A stretch of 57,289 bases of DNA, from positions 1-57,289 of the forward strand of contig DAITSJ010000024.1 of assembly GCA_036843405.1 (NCBI GenBank), given 5' to 3'. Shown here one piece after another: positions 15,813 to 23,871 of the stretch. The translations under genes were made by a program, and so were the position numbers. The stretch's first letter is position 1, and each line of letters starts with the position of its first letter. Below the pieces are notes generated by a model. That model was given only the letters and a program-made list of their open reading frames with translations, searched no databases and had not been told where the DNA came from. This stretch comes from DGNJ01 sp002388905 (GTDB lineage: Bacteria; Pseudomonadota; Gammaproteobacteria; Pseudomonadales; Porticoccaceae).

Positions 15813-16787
15813 TCAGTGCTGATCGGATTCCTTGAACAGCACGTCCGGGTCCAGGCCCTGTCTGAGCATGATGGTTCGCAGCCGGCGCAGGGCCTCCACC
15901 TGAATCTGTCGCACCCGCTCCCGGGTCAGGCCCACCGCCTTGCCCACCTGTTCCAGGGTGGAAACATCGTGGCCCTGAAGGCCGAATCGCCGCACCACGA
16001 CCTCGCGCTGCTTTTCCGACAGCTGCTCCAGCCAGTTTCCGAGCGCGCCGGCCAGGTCGTCGCCCTCAGCCAGTTCCTCGGGATCCGTCTTGTGGGTATC
16101 GGCAATGGTCTCGACGATGGTCTTGTCGCCGTCCCGGCCAATGGTGACATCCATGGAGGACACCCGCTCGTTGAACTCGAGAATGCGGATAACCTCCGAG
16201 ACCGGTTTATCCAGTTTCCGGGCGATTTCCTCGGCGGAGGGATCGTGATCCAGTTCGTTGGCGAGATTGCGGGATGTGCGCATGTAGGCGTTGAGTTGCT
16301 TGACCACATGGATGGGCAGGCGAATGGTCCGGGTCTGGTTCATCAGCGCCCGCTCGATGGTCTGGCGGATCCACCAGGTCGCGTAGGTGGAAAACCGGTA
16401 ACCGAGCTCCGGATCGAATTTTTCCACCGCCCGGATCAGGCCCAGGTTTCCCTCCTCGATCAGGTCCAGCAGAGCCAGGCCCCGATTGACATAGCGACGG
16501 GCTATCTTGACCACCAGGCGCAGGTTGCTCTCGATCATGCGCTTGCGGGCGGAATCGTCGCCCTGGCGGATCTTACGGGCAAAATAGACCTCTTCCTCGG
16601 CGGTCAACAGCGGCGCATAGCCGATTTCCCGGAGGTACATGCTGGCGGCATCGAGCGCCTCGCCACTGTAGTCGGATGCGATACCGGCCGCTTCCTTATC
16701 CTCGGTCTCCTCCAGCTTCCCATCGTCTTCTTCGCCGCGACCCGTGGGCTCGCTGAGCTCGTCGGGCAAAGTCTCGTCGTCCGCCAT
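15813..16787 (-). CDS. rpoS: RNA polymerase sigma factor RpoS (sigma-38)
   Basis: This is the stationary-phase and general-stress sigma factor, 324 residues. Region 1.2 includes DAASMYLREIGYAPLLTAEEE. Regions 2.1-2.4 contain DLIEEGNLGLIRAVEKFDPELGYRFSTYATWWIRQ. Region 3 shows RVSSMD. Region 4.2 holds the helix-turn-helix STLEQVGKAVGLTRERVRQIQVEAL. The acidic N terminus rich in Glu/Asp is typical of RpoS rather than RpoD. nlpD lies 73 bases upstream; in other gammaproteobacteria the main rpoS promoter lies inside nlpD. Confidence 0.97.
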   Translation of the reverse strand: MADDETLPDELSEPTGRGEEDDGKLEETEDKEAAGIASDYSGEALDAASMYLREIGYAPLLTAEEEVYFARKIRQGDDSARKRMIESNLRLVVKIARRYVNRGLALLDLIEEGNLGLIRAVEKFDPELGYRFSTYATWWIRQTIERALMNQTRTIRLPIHVVKQLNAYMRTSRNLANELDHDPSAEEIARKLDKPVSEVIRILEFNERVSSMDVTIGRDGDKTIVETIADTHKTDPEELAEGDDLAGALGNWLEQLSEKQREVVVRRFGLQGHDVSTLEQVGKAVGLTRERVRQIQVEALRRLRTIMLRQGLDPDVLFKESDQH

Positions 16788-16860
16788 TGATACTCCTTAC
16801 TGCTGAAGAACCACTGAAAAGGTCAGGGTCGTCAAGACTAACACGCCCGTTTAAAAGGCG

Positions 16861-17658
16861 CTATTGTCTCGGCAACAAACGGAGGGGGTCCACTGGCTTG
16901 CCGTTTTTGCGGATTTCGAAGTAGAGCCGATCGCGGTTCGCCGGATCGCCCCCCACTTCGGCGATGGTCTCGCCCTGGCTGACCGACTGATTCTCATCCA
17001 CGAAAATGGCGCGGTTGTGGGCGTAGGCGCTCAAATAGACGTCGCTGTGCTTGACGATGACCAGGCGCCCGTATCCGCGCAAGCCGCTGCCGGCATAGAC
17101 CACCACACCGGGCCCCGCCGCCTTGACGGCAGTGCCGGGCGAAGACCTGATATTGATACCCTTAAACACACGATTGACATCGTATTCCCGGGTCACCTTG
17201 CCGGTCACCGGCCACCGCCAGGACCAGGGCCCGGACGGCAGGCTGGGCTGTGGGGGAAGTGTCGCCCGGGAACCTGAGGGGCGGGATTCACCTGCGCTCC
17301 CGGCTTTGCGACGGTCTTCCGCATTGCGGGGTGATTGCGCCACGGTCACCGCACTGTCCCCCGAATCCCGCCTGGCCCGGCGCGGAACCGTCTTGCTGGT
17401 ATCCAGGGTCAGGGTCTGACCCACATGGATGGTATAGGGAGGCGCCAGGCCATTGGCCGCCGCCAGTTTGGCTACATCGAGTTCATAGCGCCAGGCGATG
17501 GAGTAGAGGGTCTCGCCGCGGGAGACCAGGTGTTCGTCAATACGCTGGCTGGGAGGCTGGTCCCGCTCGATAACCGGAGCGGGCGGCGGTGCCTGGCAGG
17601 CGGCAAGGACAGCGGACAATGCCAGCACCGGCCACAGTGTGATCAGCCCCTGTCGCAA
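16861..17658 (-). CDS. nlpD: Lipoprotein NlpD, amidase activator (LysM + degenerate LytM)
   Basis: This 265-residue outer-membrane lipoprotein has a lipobox at LAACQ. It carries one LysM domain (about 43-85: HLVSRGETLYSIAWRYELDVAKLAAANGL) and a C-terminal LytM domain (about 155-262). The LytM motifs are degenerate: the usual HxxxD is replaced (FKGINIRS) and only scattered histidines remain. As in E. coli NlpD, it should therefore activate AmiC for daughter-cell separation rather than cut peptidoglycan itself. It lies 12 bases after the DUF368 gene and upstream of rpoS, the standard nlpD-rpoS pair. Confidence 0.95.
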   Translation of the reverse strand: MRQGLITLWPVLALSAVLAACQAPPPAPVIERDQPPSQRIDEHLVSRGETLYSIAWRYELDVAKLAAANGLAPPYTIHVGQTLTLDTSKTVPRRARRDSGDSAVTVAQSPRNAEDRRKAGSAGESRPSGSRATLPPQPSLPSGPWSWRWPVTGKVTREYDVNRVFKGINIRSSPGTAVKAAGPGVVVYAGSGLRGYGRLVIVKHSDVYLSAYAHNRAIFVDENQSVSQGETIAEVGGDPANRDRLYFEIRKNGKPVDPLRLLPRQ

Positions 17659-17670
17659 AAAGTGCCCTCC

Positions 17671-18591
17671 TCAAATGGATCGCCCGCTCGCCGACCTTCC
17701 CTTCGCACCAAGGTACTCCAGAGCCAAAACCAATAACAGGCCCGCCACCAGGGCGGCCAGACACTCCAGCATGCGTGGATCGGCAACCCGATCGGCATAG
17801 GTGCCTGGCAATAACAACTCCGGCGCCACCGAGGTGCCGCCGCCGATTTTCCAGGGCCAGACTGTCAGCAGGGAACCGGCGAGAAAGCCCGTGAGCACCG
17901 ACAGAGTGGTGCTGTGGTGGTGATCCAGCAACCAGGAAAGCACATTGGCAAAGGCCATCAGCCCGACGGCGGCGCCGGCCCCGAACAGGCCCAGGCGCGC
18001 CAGGTCGAAGCCGGTCAGGGCGTCGATAAGCACCGGGTACATGCCAATCAGCAACAGAATAAAGCTTCCCGATATCCCCGGCAGGATCATGGCACAGATG
18101 GCCAGCATGCCGGCAAAAAACACCGTCGGGGCCGTGGGTTCCAGGACGAGGGGCGGCGACAGCGCCGTCAGCACGGCCACTGCCGTTCCTCCCCCCAGGC
18201 CCAGCCACTCCCGAGGCCGCCAGTGTTGCTGCTGCCTGACGACATAGAAGATCGACGCCGCTATCAGGCCGAAGAAAAAAGACCAGAGCAGGAGCGGGTA
18301 TTGGTCGAGGGCCACGCTCACCCCCCTGGCGAGAGTGAATACGCTGGTGACGATACCGGCCGCCAGGACCGCCAGGAAAGTGCCGTTGATCCGGTTCCAG
18401 AAAGCCCCGGAACCCTCCCGGAACAGGCAGCGCACGGCCCCGACATTGACCGAGCGTATGGAGTTCACCAGTTCCTCGTAGATACCGCTGATAAACGCAA
18501 TGGTGCCGCCGGAAACACCGGGCACCACGTCGGCGGCGCCCATTGCCAGGCCCTTGGCATAGAGGAGCAGGTAATTGCGCTTTGCCGGCAC
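17671..18591 (-). CDS. DUF368 family protein, candidate undecaprenyl-phosphate translocase
   Basis: This polytopic membrane protein (306 residues) has the two halves typical of DUF368. Each half carries a conserved loop: ADVVPGVSGGTIAFISGIYEEL near the N terminus and MILPGISGSFILLLIGMYP in the middle. About eight or more hydrophobic segments are present. DUF368 and DedA proteins have both been reported as C55-phosphate recyclers in other bacteria; assignment here rests on family membership. The start is GTG at 18591 with no obvious Shine-Dalgarno. It lies 14 bases after pcm and 12 before nlpD, so it is locked into the operon. Confidence 0.9.
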   Translation of the reverse strand: MPAKRNYLLLYAKGLAMGAADVVPGVSGGTIAFISGIYEELVNSIRSVNVGAVRCLFREGSGAFWNRINGTFLAVLAAGIVTSVFTLARGVSVALDQYPLLLWSFFFGLIAASIFYVVRQQQHWRPREWLGLGGGTAVAVLTALSPPLVLEPTAPTVFFAGMLAICAMILPGISGSFILLLIGMYPVLIDALTGFDLARLGLFGAGAAVGLMAFANVLSWLLDHHHSTTLSVLTGFLAGSLLTVWPWKIGGGTSVAPELLLPGTYADRVADPRMLECLAALVAGLLLVLALEYLGAKGRSASGRSI

Positions 18592-18605
18592 GATGCAGGA
18601 CGGGT

Positions 18606-19277
18606 TTAGCGGGCGACGCCGCTGAGCAGCGGCACAAACTTGACGTGGGTCACCACCTCTTCCTCGAAGTGACTGGAATCGCCCTGGCGATGGATGACGC
18701 GTAACTCCTGGCCGTCGTCGGTGCCCACGGGAATGACCAGCAGGCCATCCGGCGCCAGCTGGTAAAGTAGCTCTTCGGGCACCTGTCGGGGGGCGGCAGT
18801 GGTGATAATGGCGTCGTAGGGCGCGTGCTGATCCCAGCCCAAGCCGCCGTCGGAGTGAAGCGCGGTCACATTGCGCAAGCCCAGCAGCCGGAAACGTTCC
18901 CGGGCTTTCGCCAGCAGGGGCTTGATACGCTCCACGGTGTAGACCTGGTCCACCAGCTGGGACAGTATTGCCGCCTGGTAACCACAGCCGGTACCCACTT
19001 CCAGCACCCTGGCCCGGGGCCCGGCGGCGAGCAGCAACTGGGTCATAAGGGCGACAATATAGGGTTGGGATATGGTCTGGGAATAACCGATGGGCAGGGC
19101 CGTGTCCTCGTAGGCGCGATGGGACAGGGCCTCATCGAGGAAAATGTGCCTGGGCATGACGCGCATCACTTCCAGCACTCTCTCGTTGTCGATTCCCCGT
19201 TCCCTCAGCCGCTCGATCAATCGCTCGCGGGTGCGCTGGGAAGTCATGCCCACGCCGCCAAGATCAATGGAATTCAC
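18606..19277 (-). CDS. pcm: Protein-L-isoaspartate O-methyltransferase
   Basis: Pcm methylates isoaspartyl residues using S-adenosylmethionine, repairing aged proteins. The sequence has SAM motif I VLEVGTGCGYQAAIL, the substrate-binding ALPIGYSQTISQPYIVALMTQLL and the C-terminal RFVPLL-like end (KFVPLLSGVAR). Two starts are possible. GTG at 19277 has a good AGGGGA site and gives 223 residues. ATG at 19247 (MTSQRTRERLIERL) matches the Pseudomonas N terminus and gives 213. I prefer the first for its ribosome site. In many relatives surE lies directly upstream, but here truD does. Confidence 0.96.
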   Translation of the reverse strand: MNSIDLGGVGMTSQRTRERLIERLRERGIDNERVLEVMRVMPRHIFLDEALSHRAYEDTALPIGYSQTISQPYIVALMTQLLLAAGPRARVLEVGTGCGYQAAILSQLVDQVYTVERIKPLLAKARERFRLLGLRNVTALHSDGGLGWDQHAPYDAIITTAAPRQVPEELLYQLAPDGLLVIPVGTDDGQELRVIHRQGDSSHFEEEVVTHVKFVPLLSGVAR

Positions 19278-19311
19278 CGAGTCCCCTCTCGCCGCTTGTT
19301 TTAAAAATCGC

Positions 19312-19320
19312 ACTATAGCA
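19312..19320 (-). promoter_or_regulatory. Extended -10 promoter of the pcm-DUF368-nlpD operon
   Basis: On the minus strand TGCTATAGT forms an extended -10 element (TGn then TATAGT) about 35 bases before the pcm GTG. A recognisable -35 is poor (TTAAAG at 16-base spacing), as expected for an extended -10 type. It lies in the 112-base gap between truD and pcm. Confidence 0.5.
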
Positions 19321-19389
19321 CAGGCTCCCGGCGCTTTAACGGTCGGGCCGGGCACCGTTCAACATCGGAATGAAACCCTCAGCGCCAGG

Positions 19390-20376
19390 CTATGGCTCCA
19401 CCGCCAGCGCGGGTTCGGGTGCCTTCAGCCGGGCGAGCTCCCTGAGCACGGCGGTGGCATAGGTGCCGGGCGGCAGGGAGAAAGCCAGTTCCAGGTCCCG
19501 GCCCTGCCACTGCCAGCGAAAATCCCCGGGCACCAGGATCAGGTCCCGGCGCTCCTGGGACAGGCCGCTGTGTTCCAGGGCCTCGCACCAGGATTGCCAG
19601 GAACTCAGCACGGCCGCCTCCAGTTCTGCCACCGCGCCCGGTGCCGGGTTGCGGCCCCGGCCCCAGAGGGGTCCCCTAGGGTGGCCGCTCTCTTCCCCCG
19701 CCAGCGGCCTGTTCCAGGTGCCGTCGGAAACCCTGGCGGCGAGGACCTGGTTGAAAAGCCAGGAACGGGCCGCCGACAAATAAAGCCCGCCCCGGCGGCC
19801 GCGAAATCGCGGTGACCGGCGGGCGACGATGGCGGCAGCCTCCACCAGGTTGCCGCCGCCGATTCCGAAACGCTGCTCCCCGAAATAGTTGGGCACACCC
19901 TCCCCCGCCACCATCTCCAGGCGCGCAGCCAAAGCATCCCGGTCGCACTCAAGGTCCCGGAGCCTGATGACAAAACCATTGCCCCGGTGCATGCCCGGCC
20001 GCAGTTTCCGGTGATGCCGGGTCCGTGCCAGCACCTCAATTCCCGGCGAGGCCGGCAGCGAGGGGGCGGCCGTGCCGGGCAGTTGGATGCTGAACCACTG
20101 GCTGGTGATAGCCCGACGATCCTTGAGTCCGCAATAGCCCACGGCGCTCTCGTCGACACCACAGGCTTGTGCCAGCCACCCGGCAAGCCAGCGGGTGTTC
20201 TGGTTGGTTTTGCGAATGCGGACCAGAAAGTGCTCGCCCTCGCCGGACGGCTCGAAGCCGAGCTCTTCGTCCACCCGAAAGTCCTCGAATTCGCGCCGGA
20301 AACCGGCACTCCAGGCCGGCTCGCCGAGAGCCCGGGGAAACGCCAGGGAAAAGGTGTTTTTTACGTCGTCAGCCAT
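19390..20376 (-). CDS. truD: tRNA pseudouridine(13) synthase TruD
   Basis: TruD converts U13 of certain tRNAs to pseudouridine. The 328-residue protein contains the catalytic motif GYCGLKDRRAITSQWFS with Asp86. Other TruD stretches are EFEDFRVDEELGFEPSGEGEHF, HRGNGFVIRLRDLE and PNYFGEQRFGIGGGNL. It is slightly shorter than E. coli TruD (349). In relatives truD normally follows ispF directly. Here a divergent three-gene cassette separates them, so truD must have its own promoter in the 162-base divergent gap (20377-20538), where I saw no clear consensus. Confidence 0.96.
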   Translation of the reverse strand: MADDVKNTFSLAFPRALGEPAWSAGFRREFEDFRVDEELGFEPSGEGEHFLVRIRKTNQNTRWLAGWLAQACGVDESAVGYCGLKDRRAITSQWFSIQLPGTAAPSLPASPGIEVLARTRHHRKLRPGMHRGNGFVIRLRDLECDRDALAARLEMVAGEGVPNYFGEQRFGIGGGNLVEAAAIVARRSPRFRGRRGGLYLSAARSWLFNQVLAARVSDGTWNRPLAGEESGHPRGPLWGRGRNPAPGAVAELEAAVLSSWQSWCEALEHSGLSQERRDLILVPGDFRWQWQGRDLELAFSLPPGTYATAVLRELARLKAPEPALAVEP

Positions 20377-20538
20377 TATAAACCCGGTCGAGTTGTGCGG
20401 ATGCCCCTCTGCAGGCAGGATAGCGGCTTCAGTGGAGCCAGGACGGTTCGCTTTCCAAGGGCGGCGGCAGAGATTATCATTACCTGCTCACCAGACAGCA
20501 ACATTGCACACTTTTGGGTCAAATTACTGAAGAAATTT

Positions 20539-21222
20539 ATGAATAAAGGCGTTACCGGAAACCTGATGGCCTGGCTCGGCCTGGTCGCTGTTACCCTCAT
20601 GATGGCCGGCTGTCAGGCGCCTTTCCTTGCGCAGACGGAAACGCCCGCCGCCGAACCGCCACCTCCGGAAACGCCCATCCGCCCCGAAGGGGAGTTAATG
20701 ACCTTCCCCCGCGAAATCACCCTGACCTGCCCCGAGCCGGAACCCTCGGAAACCATTCCCTGCCCGGCGATTCCCAAAATAAAATGCCCCGCATGCCCCA
20801 CCCACCTGGACGGCAAGATCATGGTGGGCGAGGTGGAACAGGTGAAAGTGACTCCGCCGGGTATCGTCTATACGGCGCGCATCGACACCGGCGCCACGGG
20901 AACGTCCATCCATGCCACTGATATCGTTCGCTTCGAACGGGATGGCGAGCGCTGGGTCCGGTTCAATATCGACAACCCCGACGGCGACCCCATTACCCTG
21001 GAGCGTGAGGTCCTGCACCGGGTCCGGGTCAAGCAGGCCGAACTGGACGGCTTCGAGCGCCGCCTGGTGGTCCTGCTCAAGCTCACCATGGGATCCGTCA
21101 GCCAGAACGTGGAGGTCTCCCTGGCCGACCGGTCGGAAATGGAGTACCCGCTGCTGGTGGGTCGCGACCTGCTCCGCGACAATGCCGTCGTCGACGTCGG
21201 CCAACAGCTGATCGCCAAATAG
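20539..21222 (+). CDS. Retropepsin-like 'ATP-dependent zinc protease' lipoprotein (RimB family)
   Basis: This 227-residue protein has a lipoprotein signal (LGLVAVTLMMAGC, Cys25) and a C-terminal domain of PF05618 (about 95-227). The sequence YTARIDTGATGTSIHA carries the aspartic-protease triad Asp116-Thr-Gly, and LLVGRDLLRDNAVVDV closes the fold, so despite the database name it looks like a retropepsin-type aspartyl protease. A linker with Cys64, Cys75, Cys83 and Cys86 in a Pro-rich setting precedes the domain. It is first of three plus-strand genes and 10 bases before the next, with which it is probably cotranscribed. Its substrate is unknown. Confidence 0.9.
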   Translation: MNKGVTGNLMAWLGLVAVTLMMAGCQAPFLAQTETPAAEPPPPETPIRPEGELMTFPREITLTCPEPEPSETIPCPAIPKIKCPACPTHLDGKIMVGEVEQVKVTPPGIVYTARIDTGATGTSIHATDIVRFERDGERWVRFNIDNPDGDPITLEREVLHRVRVKQAELDGFERRLVVLLKLTMGSVSQNVEVSLADRSEMEYPLLVGRDLLRDNAVVDVGQQLIAK

Positions 21223-21232
21223 CGGAGTCGCC

Positions 21233-22759
21233 ATGTCGCCCAAAGGCCAGGTCTATCTCTTTGCCATCCTTTTCACCCTGATCGGGCTGGGCCTCACGGT
21301 CTACAAGGTGGCGGTCCTGCATTTTCCCCTGCTACCCGATGAAGAGCGCAAGGTCTGGAGTATCGAGGCCCAGATCGCCTTTGACGCCCAGGACGGGCCG
21401 GTAACGGTAAACCTGGCCCTGCCCCAGCCCCAGACCGAGTACAGCATCCTCGACGAGTACTTCGCCTCGGCCGGCTATGGTTTCGTGGTGGAAGGGGAAC
21501 TCCAGCGCCGGGCCGTCTGGACCCGCCGTAACGCCATCGGCGCCCAGACCCTCTACTACCGCCTGAAAATCGCCGAGGGACCGGCAACAGGAGCCCAGTC
21601 CGCACCGCCGTCACTTGCGCCCAAGGTAGGGTCCCCGAACTGGGGACCGGGGGTGCGGGAGGTGGCGTCCGGGCTGGTACGCACCGCGCGGGAGCTGTCA
21701 TCCGATGATGTCAGCTTTACCCGCCAGTTACTCAAGTTGATGAACGGCCCTTCCATCTCCCAGGATGCCGAACTGCTATACCAGATCAGCAGTGGCGCCA
21801 GCCCCGCGCAGCTGGCCCTGGACCTGCTCGCCGAGGCGGACATCCCCGCCCGCATGATCCGTGGGATCTACCTGGAAAACCGTCTGTACAATCAGCGCCC
21901 GGTAGAACTGATCGAAATTCACGATGGCGAACAATGGCACCCGTTCGATCCCAAGACCGCGACCCCGGGCATCCCCGAAAACTTCTTTATGTGGCAGCGG
22001 GGCGGGCAGTCCCTTCTGGACGTGGTGGGCGGCGAGAATTCCAAGATACGCTTCTCGGTGCTGGGCAACGACATCTCCGCCAAGGCAGTCGCTCTTCAGG
22101 AAGCCCGCAGCGACGCCGTGGCCCTGGTGGATTTCAATATCTACAGCCTGCCCATCGACAACCAGAACATCTTCAAGTCGCTGTTGCTGGTGCCCATCGG
22201 CGCGCTGGTGGTGGTGATTTTCCGGATACTGGTAGGCCTGCGCACATCGGGCACTTTCATGCCGGTGCTGATCGCCCTGGCCTTTATCCAGACAACCCTG
22301 GTTACCGGCGTCGCCATCCTGTTGACCCTGGTGGCCGCCGGCCTGTGGATACGCTCCTACCTGAGCCGGCTTGACCTGCTGATGGTGGCGCGACTGGCGG
22401 CGGTGCTCATTACCGTGGTGATTCTGATGGCCGGGTTCAGTATCTTCAGTTATAAGCTCGGCATCGACCAGGTTCTGAGCATTACCTTCTTTCCGATGAT
22501 TATCATCGCCTGGACCATTGAGCGCATGTCCATCATCTGGGAAGAAGACGGCCCCCGGGAGGTGATGATTCAGGGCGGTGGCAGCCTGATCGTGGCCATC
22601 ATCGCCTATGGCCTGATGACCAACGACCTGATCGAGCACCTGACCTACAATTTCCCCGAGATCCTGCTGGTGGAACTGGGGCTTATCCTGGTATTGGGCC
22701 AATACACCGGCTACCGGCTCTCCGAACTGAAGCGCTTCCGCTTTTTGGTCGACAAATGA
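21233..22759 (+). CDS. Inactive transglutaminase with 7-TM domain (UUP1 family)
   Basis: This 508-residue membrane protein has an N-terminal signal-anchor helix (about 7-30) and a periplasmic domain that includes a transglutaminase-like fold (about 170-270). At least six to seven C-terminal hydrophobic helices follow (about 315-500). The catalytic cysteine expected ahead of the LALDLLAEADIPAR helix is absent (the site reads SSGASP), so the fold probably binds rather than cross-links. It matches the architecture of inactive transglutaminase fused to 7TM (PF14400/PF14402). Its stop overlaps the start of the ATP-grasp gene (ATGA), indicating tight translational coupling. Confidence 0.9.
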   Translation: MSPKGQVYLFAILFTLIGLGLTVYKVAVLHFPLLPDEERKVWSIEAQIAFDAQDGPVTVNLALPQPQTEYSILDEYFASAGYGFVVEGELQRRAVWTRRNAIGAQTLYYRLKIAEGPATGAQSAPPSLAPKVGSPNWGPGVREVASGLVRTARELSSDDVSFTRQLLKLMNGPSISQDAELLYQISSGASPAQLALDLLAEADIPARMIRGIYLENRLYNQRPVELIEIHDGEQWHPFDPKTATPGIPENFFMWQRGGQSLLDVVGGENSKIRFSVLGNDISAKAVALQEARSDAVALVDFNIYSLPIDNQNIFKSLLLVPIGALVVVIFRILVGLRTSGTFMPVLIALAFIQTTLVTGVAILLTLVAAGLWIRSYLSRLDLLMVARLAAVLITVVILMAGFSIFSYKLGIDQVLSITFFPMIIIAWTIERMSIIWEEDGPREVMIQGGGSLIVAIIAYGLMTNDLIEHLTYNFPEILLVELGLILVLGQYTGYRLSELKRFRFLVDK

Positions 22760-23742
22760 TCTGGAAAACGGCCTCGGCACTGCGTAAAAAAGGCATTCTG
22801 GGCATGAACGCGCGGAATGTGGCTTACATCGCCCGCTATAACGAGCGCCGCTATTTTCCCCTGGTGGACGACAAGCTCAAGACCAAGGAAGCGGCGCGCC
22901 GGCACAATATTGTCGTGCCCGAACTCTATGGCGTGATTCGCTACACCGGGGAGCTGCGCGATCTGGGCCAGTTGCTCAACCCCCTGAGCGGCTTCGCCGT
23001 CAAACCCCTGCGCGGCAGCGGCGGCAAGGGCATTGTCGTGATTTCCGGCCGGGAAGGCGATGATTTCGTTAAGCCCAGCGGCAAGGTGGTCACTCTCCAG
23101 GACATTCGCCACGATATCGCCAACATCCTCAGCGGGGTCTACAGCCTGGGGGGCAGGCCCGACACTGCCATTATCGAATATCTTGTGCGGGGCCTGCCCA
23201 GGCTCCTGCACTTCAGTTACGAGGGGCTGCCGGATATCCGGGTAATCGTCTACCGGGGTTTCCCCATCATGGCCATGATGCGCTGCCCGACCCACCTCTC
23301 CGACGGCAAGGCCAACCTCCACCAGGGCGCCGTGGGCGTGGGCCTGGACATTCGCAATGGCCGGGCGCTCCAGGCCGTGCAAAGGGACTATCTGGTGGAG
23401 CACCACCCGGATACCGGGGTCAGCTTCAGCGACCTGGCGATCCCGGACTGGAACGACCTGCTGCTGCTCGCCGCCAAATGTTACGACATGACCAACCTGG
23501 GCTATATCGGCTGCGACTTCGTTATCGACGAAAGCCGCGGCCCCATGATCCTCGAGCTCAACGCCCGACCCGGTCTCGCCGTGCAGATCGCCAACGGCAT
23601 CGGCCTGCGGCATCGCCTGGAACTGGTCGACCGGCTCGAGCATCATGACATGCATCCGGAAGAGCGGGTTCAATACATACTGGAAAGCCTGGGCCACCCG
23701 GACGACCAGACCACTCCCGACAGCGCTCCCGAAAACGGCTGA
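22756..23742 (+). CDS. RimK-like ATP-grasp ligase ('alpha-L-glutamate ligase-like')
   Basis: This 328-residue cytosolic ATP-grasp enzyme is related to RimK, which ligates glutamate to peptide ends through an acyl-phosphate. ATP-grasp hallmarks are the glycine-rich loop KPLRGSGGKGIVVISG (about 77-92), the adenine-site stretch AIIEYLVRG and the metal-binding end GCDFVIDESRGPMILELNARPGL (about 254-276). The N terminus ILGMNARNVAYIARYNERR is characteristic of the subfamily. It is third in the cassette. Ligase, membrane-bound binder and protease together suggest a peptide-tag or peptide-modification pathway, but the acceptor and amino acid are unknown. The 129-base convergent gap to ispF shows no convincing terminator. 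Confidence 0.9.
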   Translation: MIWKTASALRKKGILGMNARNVAYIARYNERRYFPLVDDKLKTKEAARRHNIVVPELYGVIRYTGELRDLGQLLNPLSGFAVKPLRGSGGKGIVVISGREGDDFVKPSGKVVTLQDIRHDIANILSGVYSLGGRPDTAIIEYLVRGLPRLLHFSYEGLPDIRVIVYRGFPIMAMMRCPTHLSDGKANLHQGAVGVGLDIRNGRALQAVQRDYLVEHHPDTGVSFSDLAIPDWNDLLLLAAKCYDMTNLGYIGCDFVIDESRGPMILELNARPGLAVQIANGIGLRHRLELVDRLEHHDMHPEERVQYILESLGHPDDQTTPDSAPENG

Positions 23743-23871
23743 TCACGACGCCAGATTCCCCGAGCTTTTGGCAATTTCCCGGTCAACCGTGCCGGGAGGC
23801 TCCCGCGGCGGCAAACAGGGCCATTCCGGGAATATTCGCCACGCTTAAGGCGTCTTTCGAGGCAGGGTGAA

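Noticed and set aside
17671..17715. surE remnant near pcm/DUF368
   Set aside because: No SurE-like motif is found in any frame in the truD-nlpD interval, so no pseudogene is called.
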